15,863 nucleotides of DNA from assembly GCA_004557545.1 (NCBI GenBank), contig SFGV01000045.1, positions 1 to 15,863 on the forward strand. The letters are read 5' to 3'. Of the stretch, positions 1 through 6,915 are shown piece after piece. This DNA comes from Succinatimonas hippei (lineage in GTDB: Bacteria > Pseudomonadota > Gammaproteobacteria > Enterobacterales > Succinivibrionaceae). Both the position numbers and the translations under genes were made by a program. The notes under the pieces were generated by a model. That model did not search any database. It was not told where the DNA came from and saw nothing but the letters and a program-made list of their open reading frames with translations. Each line of letters starts with the position of its first letter. Position 1 is the first letter of the stretch.

Positions 1-45
1 TCTATCATCAGACAATACATTGAAAACCAGAATACCCCCGATTAG

Positions 46-93
46 GCGCCTTATATCCCCGGGCTGAAGCCCGGGGTTTTACGGCGCTTTTTT
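46..93 (+). terminator. Nested rho-independent terminator
   Basis: An 8-bp stem CCCCGGGC / GCCCGGGG with a TGAA tetraloop (57-76) is followed by TTTT. It sits inside an outer GCGCC (46-50) / GGCGC (83-87) pairing that is followed by six T (88-93). The T tracts lie only on the forward side, so it would stop rightward transcription entering from left of the window. It is not placed to end the leftward aldo/keto reductase operon. Confidence 0.75.
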
Positions 94-127
94 GATAAAT
101 TTGGTCGTAAAGACTAAACTCAGATAG

Positions 128-148
128 CTTGCGTATTCGCAAGTTTTT
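128..148 (+). terminator. Short rho-independent terminator
   Basis: A perfect 6-bp stem CTTGCG / CGCAAG with loop TATT is followed directly by five T. It is oriented forward, 35 bases after the first terminator. It could be a backup terminator, or the end of a very short transcript starting between the two. No promoter was recognised between them. Confidence 0.55.
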
Positions 149-180
149 ATAGAAAGCAAGACATTACCGGGCATTCAATA

Positions 181-207
181 GAAAGCGCCTTAGCTTACGA
201 CGCTTTC
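181..207 (-). terminator. Weak hairpin after the aldo/keto reductase gene
   Basis: The arms GAAAGCG (181-187) and CGCTTTC (201-207) form a perfect 7-bp stem just beyond the stop of the leftward aldo/keto reductase gene. There is no good U tract after it in the leftward direction. It may be a weak terminator or a 3'-end protecting hairpin. Confidence 0.3.
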
Positions 208-214
208 ACATTGC

Positions 215-1078
215 CTAATCTGTAAATTTCGGCTCCATCCAGGCGGGACGCTTGTCTATCGCGTCAGGATCATAGTTGCGACGGTCATTGGCATTCATAT
301 CCGAGATGGTAGCCAGATCACCCTGTGACAGATCAAAGTCAAAGAGTCCAGCGTTCTCTCTTATCCTCTCCTCATGCACTGATTTCGGAATAACTACTAT
401 GCCGCGCTGAAGGTTCCAGCGCAGTATGATCTGCGCCGGGGTGCGCTTGTAATATTCGCGCATTCCGACAAGCCTTGGGTCATCTACAAGCAGTCTGCCC
501 TCGCCTCCCAAAGGTGAGTAGGCCTCCATCTGGATGTGATTTCTGCGGCAGTAGTTGCAAAGATCTTCCTCGGTGTTCACAGGATGGATCTCCATCTGGT
601 TTACCTGCGGGATCACGCTTATACCGCCCTTTTTTAATTCCTCGAGATGATGGATCCTGAAGTTAGAAACTCCGATTGCCCTGCACAGTCCTTCTTTTTG
701 CAGTTGCTCAAGCTTAATCCAGGTCTCACCAAAGCCTTTGAATGGCCAGTGAAGCAGAAACAGATCCACATAATCAAGCTTAAGGCGTTTTAAGGAATCG
801 GTAAGTCCTTTGCGCGGGTCAGCAAAATCAGTCTTCCAGAGCTTGGTGGTGACAAAGATCTCCTCTCGCGGGATCCCCGATTGAGCGATCCCCTCACCCA
901 CACTGCGCTCATTACCGTAGGCGCGGGCGGTATCTATCATCCTGTAGCCAATGGACAGCGCGGTTTTTACCGCCTCTCTGGTAATATCTCCTGAAGGTGA
1001 TTTGAATACCCCAAGCCCCAGCACCGGCATCATCACGCCGTTGTTGAGCTGAAAACATGACTTAATTGAAAGATCCAT
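215..1078 (-). CDS. Aldo/keto reductase, 2,5-diketogluconate reductase-like
   Basis: A cytosolic NADPH-dependent reductase of aldehydes and ketones, 287 aa, the usual length for the small bacterial AKR5-type enzymes (DkgA/DkgB/YtbE relatives). The catalytic tetrad is complete: Asp49 and Tyr54 in IDTARAYGNE, Lys79 in VTTKLW, His110 in LLHWP. The family signatures VSNF, QMEIHP and the cofactor-loop segment IPKSVHEERIREN are also present. The substrate cannot be read from the sequence. The ATG at 1078 has a GGAG at 1088-1091, 9 bases upstream. The gene begins 15 bases after the dusA stop, so it is the last gene of a three-gene leftward operon. Many enzymes of this group detoxify methylglyoxal or reduce keto-sugars, and either role would suit it. 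Confidence 0.93.
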   Translation of the reverse strand: MDLSIKSCFQLNNGVMMPVLGLGVFKSPSGDITREAVKTALSIGYRMIDTARAYGNERSVGEGIAQSGIPREEIFVTTKLWKTDFADPRKGLTDSLKRLKLDYVDLFLLHWPFKGFGETWIKLEQLQKEGLCRAIGVSNFRIHHLEELKKGGISVIPQVNQMEIHPVNTEEDLCNYCRRNHIQMEAYSPLGGEGRLLVDDPRLVGMREYYKRTPAQIILRWNLQRGIVVIPKSVHEERIRENAGLFDFDLSQGDLATISDMNANDRRNYDPDAIDKRPAWMEPKFTD

Positions 1079-1093
1079 GGCTTATAACTCCAA

Positions 1094-2080
1094 TCACCTG
1101 TTATGCCCGCCCTCACGCATTTGGGTCCTTGCATCGAAAAGCACCTTAGCTCCGTCAGCGTCTCCAAGATGCTCTGAAAGATAGCGTCTGAAATACCGGG
1201 ATCCAGGGCATGAGGCATACAGGTTTAAAAAATGCTGTCCAAGATGTCTGAAGGATTTGCCCTCGGATTTGAATGTGCGGGCAAGATCCATAGCTTCATC
1301 TAAGATCTCATCACGATCTTTAACCGGAGATCCGTCTTTGTAAATCTCGCTGTCAACATGGGCCATGATCCATGGATTGTCGATGAGCGCTCTGCCGAGC
1401 ATTACCCCGTCAACATGCTTTAAATGCTCATGACACTGCTCCATGGTAGTGATCCCGCCGTTTATCGTGATTGTGAGATCCGTGAAGATCTTCTTAAGAT
1501 CGTATACTCTCTGATAATCAAGCGGAGGAACTGTGCGGTTTTCTTTTGGAGAGAGACCGTTCAGCCAGCATTTGCGGGCGTGGATTATGACATGCCTGCA
1601 ACCGGTGTCGTAAATGGCACCAATGAGCTTTCGTGTAAACTCAGGACTGTCGAGTTCATCAACCCCGATCCTGGTTTTGACCGTAACCGGGATCGATACA
1701 GCATCCTGCATGGCTTTAACGCAGTCTGCAAGATGCGCGGGATCCTTCATCATCACCGCGCCAAAATCGCCTGACTGAACCTTATCAGAAGGGCATCCCG
1801 CGTTCAGATTGATCGCGGTAAACCCGGCTTTTTCACCCTCAATTGATGCTTTGGCGAGAGATACGGGATCGCTTCCGCCAAGTTGCAGCACCAGCGGAAG
1901 CTCTGATGGATCATGCTCCAAAAGCCGTAACTTTCCATGGGTTATGGCCTCTGATGCGATCATCTCGGTATAAAGCGTCGCGCGTTTTGTGAAAATTCGG
2001 GCCGCGCGGCGGAAGGCCGACGTCGTCACGTCGACCATGGGAGCTGCGGAAAACAGATCGGATCTTTTAAAGTATTCCAC
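1094..2080 (-). CDS. dusA: tRNA-dihydrouridine(20/20a) synthase DusA
   Basis: An FMN- and NADPH-dependent enzyme that reduces U20/U20a in the tRNA D-loop; 328 aa, normal for the family. FMN-barrel signatures are clear: SAAPMVDVT near the N-terminus, LNAGCPSDKVQSGDFG with the catalytic Cys96, VKTRIG (Lys135), IIHARK (His167), and the phosphate-binding INGGI and GVMLGRALIDNPW. The stretch WLNGLSPKENRTVPPLDY is characteristic of DusA as opposed to DusB or DusC. The start is GTG at 2080: an in-frame TAG lies five codons upstream and the next Met falls inside the conserved FMN motif. No Shine-Dalgarno is visible, and the SHMT-like stop (2088-2090) is only 7 bases away, so translation is probably coupled to that gene. 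It is the middle gene of the operon. Confidence 0.95.
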   Translation of the reverse strand: MEYFKRSDLFSAAPMVDVTTSAFRRAARIFTKRATLYTEMIASEAITHGKLRLLEHDPSELPLVLQLGGSDPVSLAKASIEGEKAGFTAINLNAGCPSDKVQSGDFGAVMMKDPAHLADCVKAMQDAVSIPVTVKTRIGVDELDSPEFTRKLIGAIYDTGCRHVIIHARKCWLNGLSPKENRTVPPLDYQRVYDLKKIFTDLTITINGGITTMEQCHEHLKHVDGVMLGRALIDNPWIMAHVDSEIYKDGSPVKDRDEILDEAMDLARTFKSEGKSFRHLGQHFLNLYASCPGSRYFRRYLSEHLGDADGAKVLFDARTQMREGGHNR

Positions 2081-2087
2081 GGCTTTA

Positions 2088-3353
2088 TTAGACTACTTTA
2101 CGCTTCGAGCTCTGGCAGAAGGTCTCCTCAAGGGTTATACCATCCGGGAGCCATCTTTTACTGAAGAATGGAAGCGTAGCGGTAATTGATGCGACTGTAG
2201 TTGAAAGCTCTCTGGTGCGCTCCTCATCAGGTGATAGGAGATAACGACCTACCACCTTTCCAATCTTTTCAAGATCCGCAGCCTTTACCCCGCGGGTGGT
2301 AGCGCTTAGAACCGAGAAGCGTACAGAATCATACCTAACGTTTGGATCAGATGTCATAACCTGAGCATGACGTACCAATACCCCGCAGTCAGCGAGCATT
2401 TCCTGAGCGCCGCGGGCTGAAAGCGCGGTATCTTTCATATCTACCATGACAAAATGAGACTGGGTCTTGGGGCCTATGAGCTTCATGCCGCCCGCGGCGA
2501 GACCGTTTTCAAGGGCGATGGCGTTTTCAAGCACGCACTTGCAGTACTCGCGGTAGGTCTGAGTCGCCATCTCATGAACACGCGCTGAAAGCGCGGCCAG
2601 CTGAGCGGTTAAAAGACCGCGGTGACCTGAGGTGTTCACGGCGCGCTCAATGGCGCCGCCAAACTCGGATTTAGAGAGGATCACGGCGCACTGGGGACCC
2701 TGCATGGCGCCCTGCATCGTGAAAGTCACGATATCAGAATATGGAACCGGGGATTTAAGAACTCCCGCGGCGATAAGTCCTGAGGTCTGTGAGATATCAA
2801 CCCACAGGAGAGCTCCTGAGGCTCTGGCTATTTCGGACAGACGCTGATAGTCGATATCAAAAGGATAGTTGACCGGCGAGAGGATAATGAGGTGAGGCTT
2901 GTTGGTCTTCACCTTATTTTCAATATCATCGTAGTCAAGCTGGTTGGTCTTGGGATCAATTCCATAGTTTACAAAGCGGAACACCAGGTTCTCACTGTTG
3001 CAATGCTCTTTCTTGCGAAGATCCAGTGAGAGAACCACATCACCGCGTTTGGTCAGAGCCTGAAATACCACGCGGGAGGCCGCCTCAATGTTTAAGGTAC
3101 GGATATTGGCGCAGGTAGCCCCGAAGAGATCGCAGATACGTTTCTGGGTAAGTTTCTCAAGATCCTCTGCTCTGCCATAGGAGATCCTGCCGGCAGAGTT
3201 TACAAGCACGTTGCCCATGATGGCCGCGCACAGAGGAGTGGTCGCGTTTTCATCCGGTATAAAAGAAAGAGATGAGTGCTGATACTCCATTTCCTTCTCA
3301 AAATAGCTGAAGAGCTCCGGATCTATTCTCTCAAGCGCTTGCAAAGAAACCAT
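2088..3353 (-). CDS. Serine hydroxymethyltransferase-like protein lacking the PLP lysine
   Basis: A 421-aa homologue of GlyA (about 417 aa) that keeps the fold-type I scaffold. Landmarks in order are LFGATCANI, VNYGID, DIENKVKTNKPH, LLWVDISQTSGLIAAGV and SPVPYSDIVT. The active site is degraded. The TTTHKTLAGPRGG segment that carries the Schiff-base lysine reads TFTMQGAMQGPQCA, so the lysine becomes Gly215. The His of DMAH becomes Gln189, the serine loop PHSGSQAN reads TLNIEAAS, and the substrate-binding AEGYPGKRYYGG segment is shortened to SAGRISYG. The ring Asp186 and the carboxylate Arg (VRF) remain. Canonical SHMT activity is therefore not expected; the true role is unknown. ATG at 3353 is chosen over an upstream start at 3512 because AAAGGGG lies 7 bases before it, similarity begins right after it, and the probable promoter lies inside the longer version. 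It is the first gene of the dusA operon. Confidence 0.85.
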   Translation of the reverse strand: MVSLQALERIDPELFSYFEKEMEYQHSSLSFIPDENATTPLCAAIMGNVLVNSAGRISYGRAEDLEKLTQKRICDLFGATCANIRTLNIEAASRVVFQALTKRGDVVLSLDLRKKEHCNSENLVFRFVNYGIDPKTNQLDYDDIENKVKTNKPHLIILSPVNYPFDIDYQRLSEIARASGALLWVDISQTSGLIAAGVLKSPVPYSDIVTFTMQGAMQGPQCAVILSKSEFGGAIERAVNTSGHRGLLTAQLAALSARVHEMATQTYREYCKCVLENAIALENGLAAGGMKLIGPKTQSHFVMVDMKDTALSARGAQEMLADCGVLVRHAQVMTSDPNVRYDSVRFSVLSATTRGVKAADLEKIGKVVGRYLLSPDEERTRELSTTVASITATLPFFSKRWLPDGITLEETFCQSSKRKVV

Positions 3354-3377
3354 GGTAAAACCCCTTTCTGTTGATAC

Positions 3378-3420
3378 TGCGGAAATTATAGCAAAGCCCG
3401 ACGCGGTAACGGATAGAGCC
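3378..3420 (-). promoter_or_regulatory. Extended -10 promoter for the SHMT-like/dusA/AKR operon
   Basis: Read leftward, the sequence TGCTATAAT is a perfect TATAAT (3385-3390) with the TGn extension. The -35 region about 17 bases upstream (TCCGTT) is poor, as is common for extended -10 promoters. Transcription would start near 3378, giving a leader of about 25 bases that carries AAAGGGG before the ATG at 3353. Confidence 0.6.
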
Positions 3421-3501
3421 GTTTCCGCTTTGGCAGATAGCGCACATTCCGTTAAAGACTGATTACAAATTTCAAAGATGGTGCACAAAAATTTACGGGT
3501 A

Positions 3502-3715
3502 TCAGGTATCAATCGTCTGACGAATGTTTTCGATTTGCAAGTTTTGGTTCATCTTCAGCACAGTTGTTCTCAGAAATTCTCCGCTGGTGTTTTTAATATA
3601 AACGAGGTTACAAAACAGCTTGTTAAAGTGGTTGACGCCAATGCCGCTCGCAAAGTTCAGAATTGGGGTAAAAATAGATTTTAATAGATACAAAAAAGGC
3701 GGTAACTCCAGCTTT
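3502..3715 (-). pseudogene. Possible frameshifted tail of the small membrane-protein gene
   Basis: An open leftward frame extends from about 3792 to 3502 and encodes a basic, partly hydrophobic sequence including KKLELPPFLYLLKSIF and ENIRQTIDT. It has no usable start of its own; the first possible codon is a TTG at 3792 inside the preceding gene without a Shine-Dalgarno. It lies in a different frame from the gene ending at 3716 and overlaps its last 26 codons. One reading is that a base was lost or gained near 3740 in what was a longer protein. The stretch is AT-rich, so a chance open frame is equally possible. No family is recognised. Confidence 0.25.
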
Positions 3716-3934
3716 TTAGAAATTTTGTTCAGGATGCGAAAGTAAATAAAAGTAAAGGTCTGAAGAAGTCCATTGGGCAAGAGGGTTAGCAAAAGGATTA
3801 GTCCAGGCGTTACCCTTAAGAGGTTTGATCTTTGTCAGAGAAAAAGTGTGTTTTTTTCTCTTGTTTGAACTATCACAGCTAAGAACTAAAAACGACACGA
3901 CAAAGGTAATAAGCATGATAAAGCCAATCAGCAT
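3716..3934 (-). CDS. Small single-span membrane protein, hypothetical
   Basis: Unrecognised 72-aa product. Residues 1-19 are strongly hydrophobic and end at Cys20, followed at once by a basic cluster (SSNKRKKH). That pattern suggests a membrane anchor with a cytoplasmic tail. VLSC also loosely resembles a lipobox, but there is no positive n-region. The rest is polar with a WTNPFANPLAQW segment. The ATG at 3934 has GAGGAG about 7 bases upstream, which is the main reason to accept the gene. It begins 14 bases after the preceding membrane-protein gene stops, so the two are probably co-transcribed. The C-terminus may be altered by a frameshift, since a second frame continues to 3502. Confidence 0.5.
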   Translation of the reverse strand: MLIGFIMLITFVVSFLVLSCDSSNKRKKHTFSLTKIKPLKGNAWTNPFANPLAQWTSSDLYFYLLSHPEQNF

Positions 3935-3948
3935 ATTTCATCTCCTCT

Positions 3949-4266
3949 CTATCTTCTAAAGGTTTTAACCGCCAGAACCGCTCCCCGCAGAGCTGTAATG
4001 TTATTTGCCGTTGCGATAAACGGACTTAGCAGTACATGCGTAAAGTCAGACATTTGTGACACAAAATATACCAGTACGCTTAGCAGGAACAGCAGATCGA
4101 GTCCGCGCAGAAGCATCGCGGTTAACCCGGTTTTAATCATAAACTCGCGGACGGAATGTACTAACTTACTCATATTCATAAATAAGGCCTTCAAGGTTTC
4201 ATATTCAGTTTTCAGGTTTCGGATTGACCTTATGCGCGTTTTGTGAGCGGTAATTCTCTCTGCCAA
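3949..4266 (-). CDS. Small two-span membrane protein with basic helical N-terminus, hypothetical
   Basis: Unrecognised product of about 105 aa. The first 45 residues are charged and likely helical (AHKTRIRSIRNLKTEYETLK). They are followed by two hydrophobic stretches, roughly residues 55-78 (LDLLFLLSVLVYFV) and 79-102 (VLLSPFIATANNI...AVLAV), ending in KTFRR. This looks like a small inner-membrane protein with a cytoplasmic helical head. The start is uncertain. The listed start is TTG at 4266 with only a distant AAGGA upstream. The frame stays open back to a stop at 4306 with a plausible sequence (TPKERRAS), so the gene may have lost its original 5' end or may use a rare start. It probably forms an operon with the gene starting at 3934. 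Confidence 0.45.
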   Translation of the reverse strand: MAERITAHKTRIRSIRNLKTEYETLKALFMNMSKLVHSVREFMIKTGLTAMLLRGLDLLFLLSVLVYFVSQMSDFTHVLLSPFIATANNITALRGAVLAVKTFRR

Positions 4267-4414
4267 ACTTGCTCTGCGTTCCTTTGGTGTCTGGCTGCGA
4301 CAGTCTTACCTGCCGCAACCACGGACTTTATGTCAGACTAAAATTTCCATATAATTGTTTTTCTCCCTTATCGGTTCTAGTTATCTTTTTCAGCTCCTTG
4401 CATTCGTAAAAGCT

Positions 4415-4657
4415 CTAGTTCCGGTACACCGTCAGCAGGACATTATCCACTGAGACCATGGTGTATCCGCCTTTTTCAGCCATACGGTCAAGCTGACGCT
4501 TAAGCTTTGTGAGTACCTTTGATACGTGCTCGCGGTTACCGCGGCTTAAGGAGATCTGACCGTCCTGAACTATCCCAAATGTGGAAAGAAGAGTTATTAG
4601 TGAGTCTGAAATACCGCGCTGATTCATACGCGCTTTGATGTGATGTGATTTCCTCAT
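4415..4657 (-). CDS. Conserved 80-aa protein, DUF4258-like (tentative)
   Basis: An 80-aa basic soluble protein. It starts SHHIKARMNQRGIS and ends VSVDNVLLTVYRN, with a lysine-rich helix in the middle (LTKLKRQLDRMAEKGG). This head-and-tail pattern resembles small proteins often annotated as DUF4258, some of which have a RelE-like fold. The assignment is from memory of the pattern and not certain. The ATG at 4657 is preferred over an upstream start at 4735 because GAGGA lies 7 bases before it and the conserved block begins straight after. No partner antitoxin gene is visible, so a toxin role is not supported. A 16-bp palindrome lies 64 bases upstream of its start codon. Confidence 0.65.
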   Translation of the reverse strand: MRKSHHIKARMNQRGISDSLITLLSTFGIVQDGQISLSRGNREHVSKVLTKLKRQLDRMAEKGGYTMVSVDNVLLTVYRN

Positions 4658-4689
4658 AATGTCATCCTCGTTGTTGTTCGTTTGTCTAA

Positions 4690-4736
4690 ATGATACAAAA
4701 CCCCCGTCTACTCTGCCGGAATTGCAAATTTGCAAT
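4690..4736 (-). promoter_or_regulatory. Candidate promoter with 16-bp palindromic operator
   Basis: ATTGCAAATTTGCAAT (4721-4736) is a perfect 16-bp palindrome upstream of the 80-aa gene. Read leftward, a possible -10, TGTATCAT, has its hexamer at 4690-4695, which puts the palindrome just upstream of the expected -35. A dimeric regulator binding site is a reasonable guess. No regulator gene is adjacent. Confidence 0.35.
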
Positions 4737-4955
4737 GAGGATGATTTTTGTACGGTTCAATCAGTCAGGTAAGGTCATGATTATTTAAGAAGAAAAAGAA
4801 ATGCAACCAACTTTATGAATCACCTCTTATGGGCAATGCGTTCATTTTTATTGAGACGGTTACAAGAATTGATCCACTGTTCAGGCAGCTGAAGATAAAC
4901 CGCGTAGTCTTTGAGAGGGATTTGTGTATGGATCTGAATTGACAGATTTGGAACA
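4737..4955. other. Gene-poor stretch between the 80-aa gene and the transporter
   Basis: No convincing gene was found. A 37-codon rightward frame (4829-4942, containing TVTRIDPLFRQLKINRVVF) reads like a protein fragment, but it has no Shine-Dalgarno and matches no family I recognise. It may be a remnant. No tRNA-like structure was seen. Confidence 0.3.
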
Positions 4956-4990
4956 TAAGGAGGCAGCCTTTGAGATGTCAGGCCGCCTTA
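4956..4990 (-). terminator. Imperfect hairpin after the SLC13 transporter gene
   Basis: Read leftward, GGCGGCCT and AGGCTGCC pair with one G-U, and flanking TAAGG / CCTTA extend the stem around a bulge. It begins a few bases after the transporter stop codon (4998). The following sequence is only moderately T-rich, so termination is plausible but not certain. Confidence 0.4.
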
Positions 4991-4997
4991 ACCTTAA

Positions 4998-6272
4998 TTA
5001 TGGTCTGAAAGGCCAGACTACCGGGACTATCGCCACGCACAGAATAAAAGCGATGACACACATGGGAAGTCCCACATAAAGGTAATGCTTAAACTTAAGC
5101 GATCCCGGGGTCATGATCAGAGTGTTAGGCGGGGTCGCTACCGGGGTCGCGAATGAGCAGGAGGCCGCGATGGCGATGCCTATGGTAACGGCGTAGGGTG
5201 ACACGCCAAGGCGGGAGGAAATTGAAAGACCAATTGGGATTAAAAGCGCCGCGGTCGCGGTATTTGGCATGAACTGGGTAAGGCCGCATGAGAGCAGGAA
5301 GAGCACCGCCATGATGGTCATCCCTGAAGGCTCACTGCCCATAAGGCTTACCACGAAATCGGCGACCATAAGCCCTGCCCCGGTCTTGTCAAGCGCGGTG
5401 GCGATCGGAAGCATGCCCGCAAACAGGAAAATGGTAACCCAGTCTATTCCGTCATAGGCCTGCTTCTCGGTAATAGTACGGGTCAGCACACACAAAAGCG
5501 CTCCGATAACCGCCATAACTGAAGGAGGAACCCCGGGGATCCCGATGATAAGCCCGGCAACCACTACTCCCAAAATCACCAGAGCCTGCACCTGCTTGCG
5601 ATACCCGCTGGTCTGACCCTGCTGTATCGCGTCATGCCACTCGCCAAGCATACGGGCTTTGGCGTCGTGAGGCAGGAGTCTGCGCCCCACAAAGATCATA
5701 AAGAGCGTACAGCAAACACAGATCGGAAGACCTATCCAGGCAAACTCGAAAAATCCAAGAGGATCATGCCCGGCGTTAACAAGAGCCGCTACGGCAAGCA
5801 TATTGGGAGGAGTGCCTACCATAGTCAGATCGCATCCGACGTTCGCGGCTACCGCAAGTCCCATCAGAAGCGGCGCGGGTGAGAGCTTAGCTGATACGCA
5901 TATACCTATTACCATAGGCATAAGGCAGGCGACGGTTCCGGTGTTTGAGGCAAAAGCCGACATAACTATGGTGACCAGCATCAGCGCCGCCATCAGTGGA
6001 GCTTCCCTGACACCAACCTTTTGAACCACAAACTTGCCTATGGTTGTGGCAAGCCCCGAGTCCAGCATCGCCGCTCCTACCACGAACATGCCGCCAAAGA
6101 GCACCACAGTGGAATTTGAAAACCCTGAGAATACCTCATTGGTTTTCAAAACCCCGCAAAGTCCGAGGGTAACCGCGGCGCCCATGGCGGTCACCGCCAT
6201 GGGAATGAGTTCGGTTACAAATAAAAAAGCTACGACGGCCAGCACCGTCAGAGTTATCGCAGCGTCGCTCAT
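4998..6272 (-). CDS. SLC13 (DASS)-family anion transporter
   Basis: A polytopic inner-membrane carrier of 424 aa, probably a sodium-coupled importer of a dicarboxylate or related anion. The two inverted halves each carry a substrate/sodium hairpin. The first is ASNTGTVACLMPM (Ser109-Asn110-Thr111) followed by VGTPPN. The second is MPNTATAALLIPI (Pro336-Asn337-Thr338) followed by VATPPNTL. The second hairpin has Pro where the family usually has Ser. About ten or more hydrophobic segments are visible. The ATG at 6272 is chosen over a GTG at 6278 because the GGAG at 6278-6281 is 5 bases before the ATG and overlaps the GTG. The exact substrate (succinate, citrate, tartrate, sulfate) cannot be read. 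The gene stands alone on the minus strand. Confidence 0.85.
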   Translation of the reverse strand: MSDAAITLTVLAVVAFLFVTELIPMAVTAMGAAVTLGLCGVLKTNEVFSGFSNSTVVLFGGMFVVGAAMLDSGLATTIGKFVVQKVGVREAPLMAALMLVTIVMSAFASNTGTVACLMPMVIGICVSAKLSPAPLLMGLAVAANVGCDLTMVGTPPNMLAVAALVNAGHDPLGFFEFAWIGLPICVCCTLFMIFVGRRLLPHDAKARMLGEWHDAIQQGQTSGYRKQVQALVILGVVVAGLIIGIPGVPPSVMAVIGALLCVLTRTITEKQAYDGIDWVTIFLFAGMLPIATALDKTGAGLMVADFVVSLMGSEPSGMTIMAVLFLLSCGLTQFMPNTATAALLIPIGLSISSRLGVSPYAVTIGIAIAASCSFATPVATPPNTLIMTPGSLKFKHYLYVGLPMCVIAFILCVAIVPVVWPFRP

Positions 6273-6545
6273 CTTCACTCCAGCATAAAGTATGTCAGAC
6301 CTTTTGATGGTCTTTTTTCGGGTTAATTATTGTTATTCCCACCTGATGATTAAAAGTTAGCAAACATTTGCCTTAAGACAACTTATTTGGAGCCAATATT
6401 TGTCTGATCTGTGCGTTAGTCTGCAAATACGCAAGTTAAAAGCTCGCACATTTTTAGTGAAATGTGACATCACGCCTGTACGTTAAAGCCCATTTTTATC
6501 TAACATACAAATAACTGCAGCAATATAAGCGTTTTTAAAAACATC

Positions 6546-6800
6546 ATGGATCCACAAGGCAAAATTCTGCTTGCTCTGTCACTCGCACTTTTAACCTCGG
6601 CGATTTTTCGCGCGATCGTAGGAAAAAGACGTGACAGCTGGTTTAAGCGCTCTTTGCCAAAATCCCTCATAACTGTCAAAGGCACCTTTGGTGACGCCTT
6701 TGCCCTCGGAGTGCCGAAGACATTTCAGGGGCTTATGGTTACCTGCGCGTTGCTTTTAATGGTGGGATCAGAGATAGCGGCTGTTTGCTATCTGCTCTGA
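6546..6800 (+). CDS. Small two-span membrane protein, hypothetical
   Basis: Unrecognised 84-aa product with hydrophobic helices at about residues 7-26 (LLALSLALLTSAIFRAIVG) and 62-84 (LMVTCALLLMVGSEI). They flank a basic loop (KRRDSWFKRSLPKS), giving a likely hairpin with the loop in the cytoplasm. The ATG at 6546 has no good Shine-Dalgarno; a TATAAG at 6524-6529 could be a -10 that gives a very short leader. It is divergent from the SLC13 gene and codirectional with the M23 endopeptidase gene, 115 bases away. The opposite-strand frame here is less protein-like. Confidence 0.5.
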   Translation: MDPQGKILLALSLALLTSAIFRAIVGKRRDSWFKRSLPKSLITVKGTFGDAFALGVPKTFQGLMVTCALLLMVGSEIAAVCYLL

Positions 6801-6884
6801 CGAATTCGTGTTTGTTCAAAAAACGCCTGAAAAATATTAAGCCTCTGTCCGATACACTGGATTTTTCGCGTAAAAACCTTTGGA

Positions 6885-6909
6885 GTATCAGAACGTGGCG
6901 TGGTAAAAT
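6885..6909 (+). promoter_or_regulatory. Candidate promoter giving a near-leaderless M23 mRNA
   Basis: The -10 candidate TAAAAT (6904-6909) is preceded by TG in the extended position. A weak -35 TTGGAG lies about 18 bases upstream. The expected start point, 7 bases downstream, falls on the ATG at 6916, and that ATG lacks a Shine-Dalgarno. The prediction rests on consensus matching alone. Confidence 0.3.
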
Positions 6910-6915
6910 GTCAGA

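Noticed and set aside
3354..3512. A 53-residue N-terminal extension of the SHMT-like protein, with a start at 3512
   Set aside because: The extension has no similarity to SHMT, it contains the best promoter (TGCTATAAT), and the ATG at 3353 has a strong Shine-Dalgarno at the right spacing.
3478..3684. Rightward 68-codon frame opposite the membrane-protein tail
   Set aside because: It lacks a Shine-Dalgarno and recognisable family, and overlaps the start region of the leftward operon. A chance frame is likelier.
4415..4657. Toxin-antitoxin module
   Set aside because: The 80-aa protein resembles a family that includes RelE-like folds, but there is no partner gene with the usual spacing on either side.
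4658..4735. A longer version of the 80-aa protein starting at 4735
   Set aside because: The extra 26 residues are low in protein character and overlap the palindrome and likely promoter. ATG 4657 has a good Shine-Dalgarno.
6297..6318. AGACC / GGTCT hairpin followed by six T, forward-oriented
   Set aside because: The stem is only 5 bp, and no rightward gene precedes it. It lies in the leader of the leftward transporter, so a terminator call was not made.
6460..6482. A TGTGA-containing stretch that looked like a CRP site
   Set aside because: The second half-site is missing at the required spacing.
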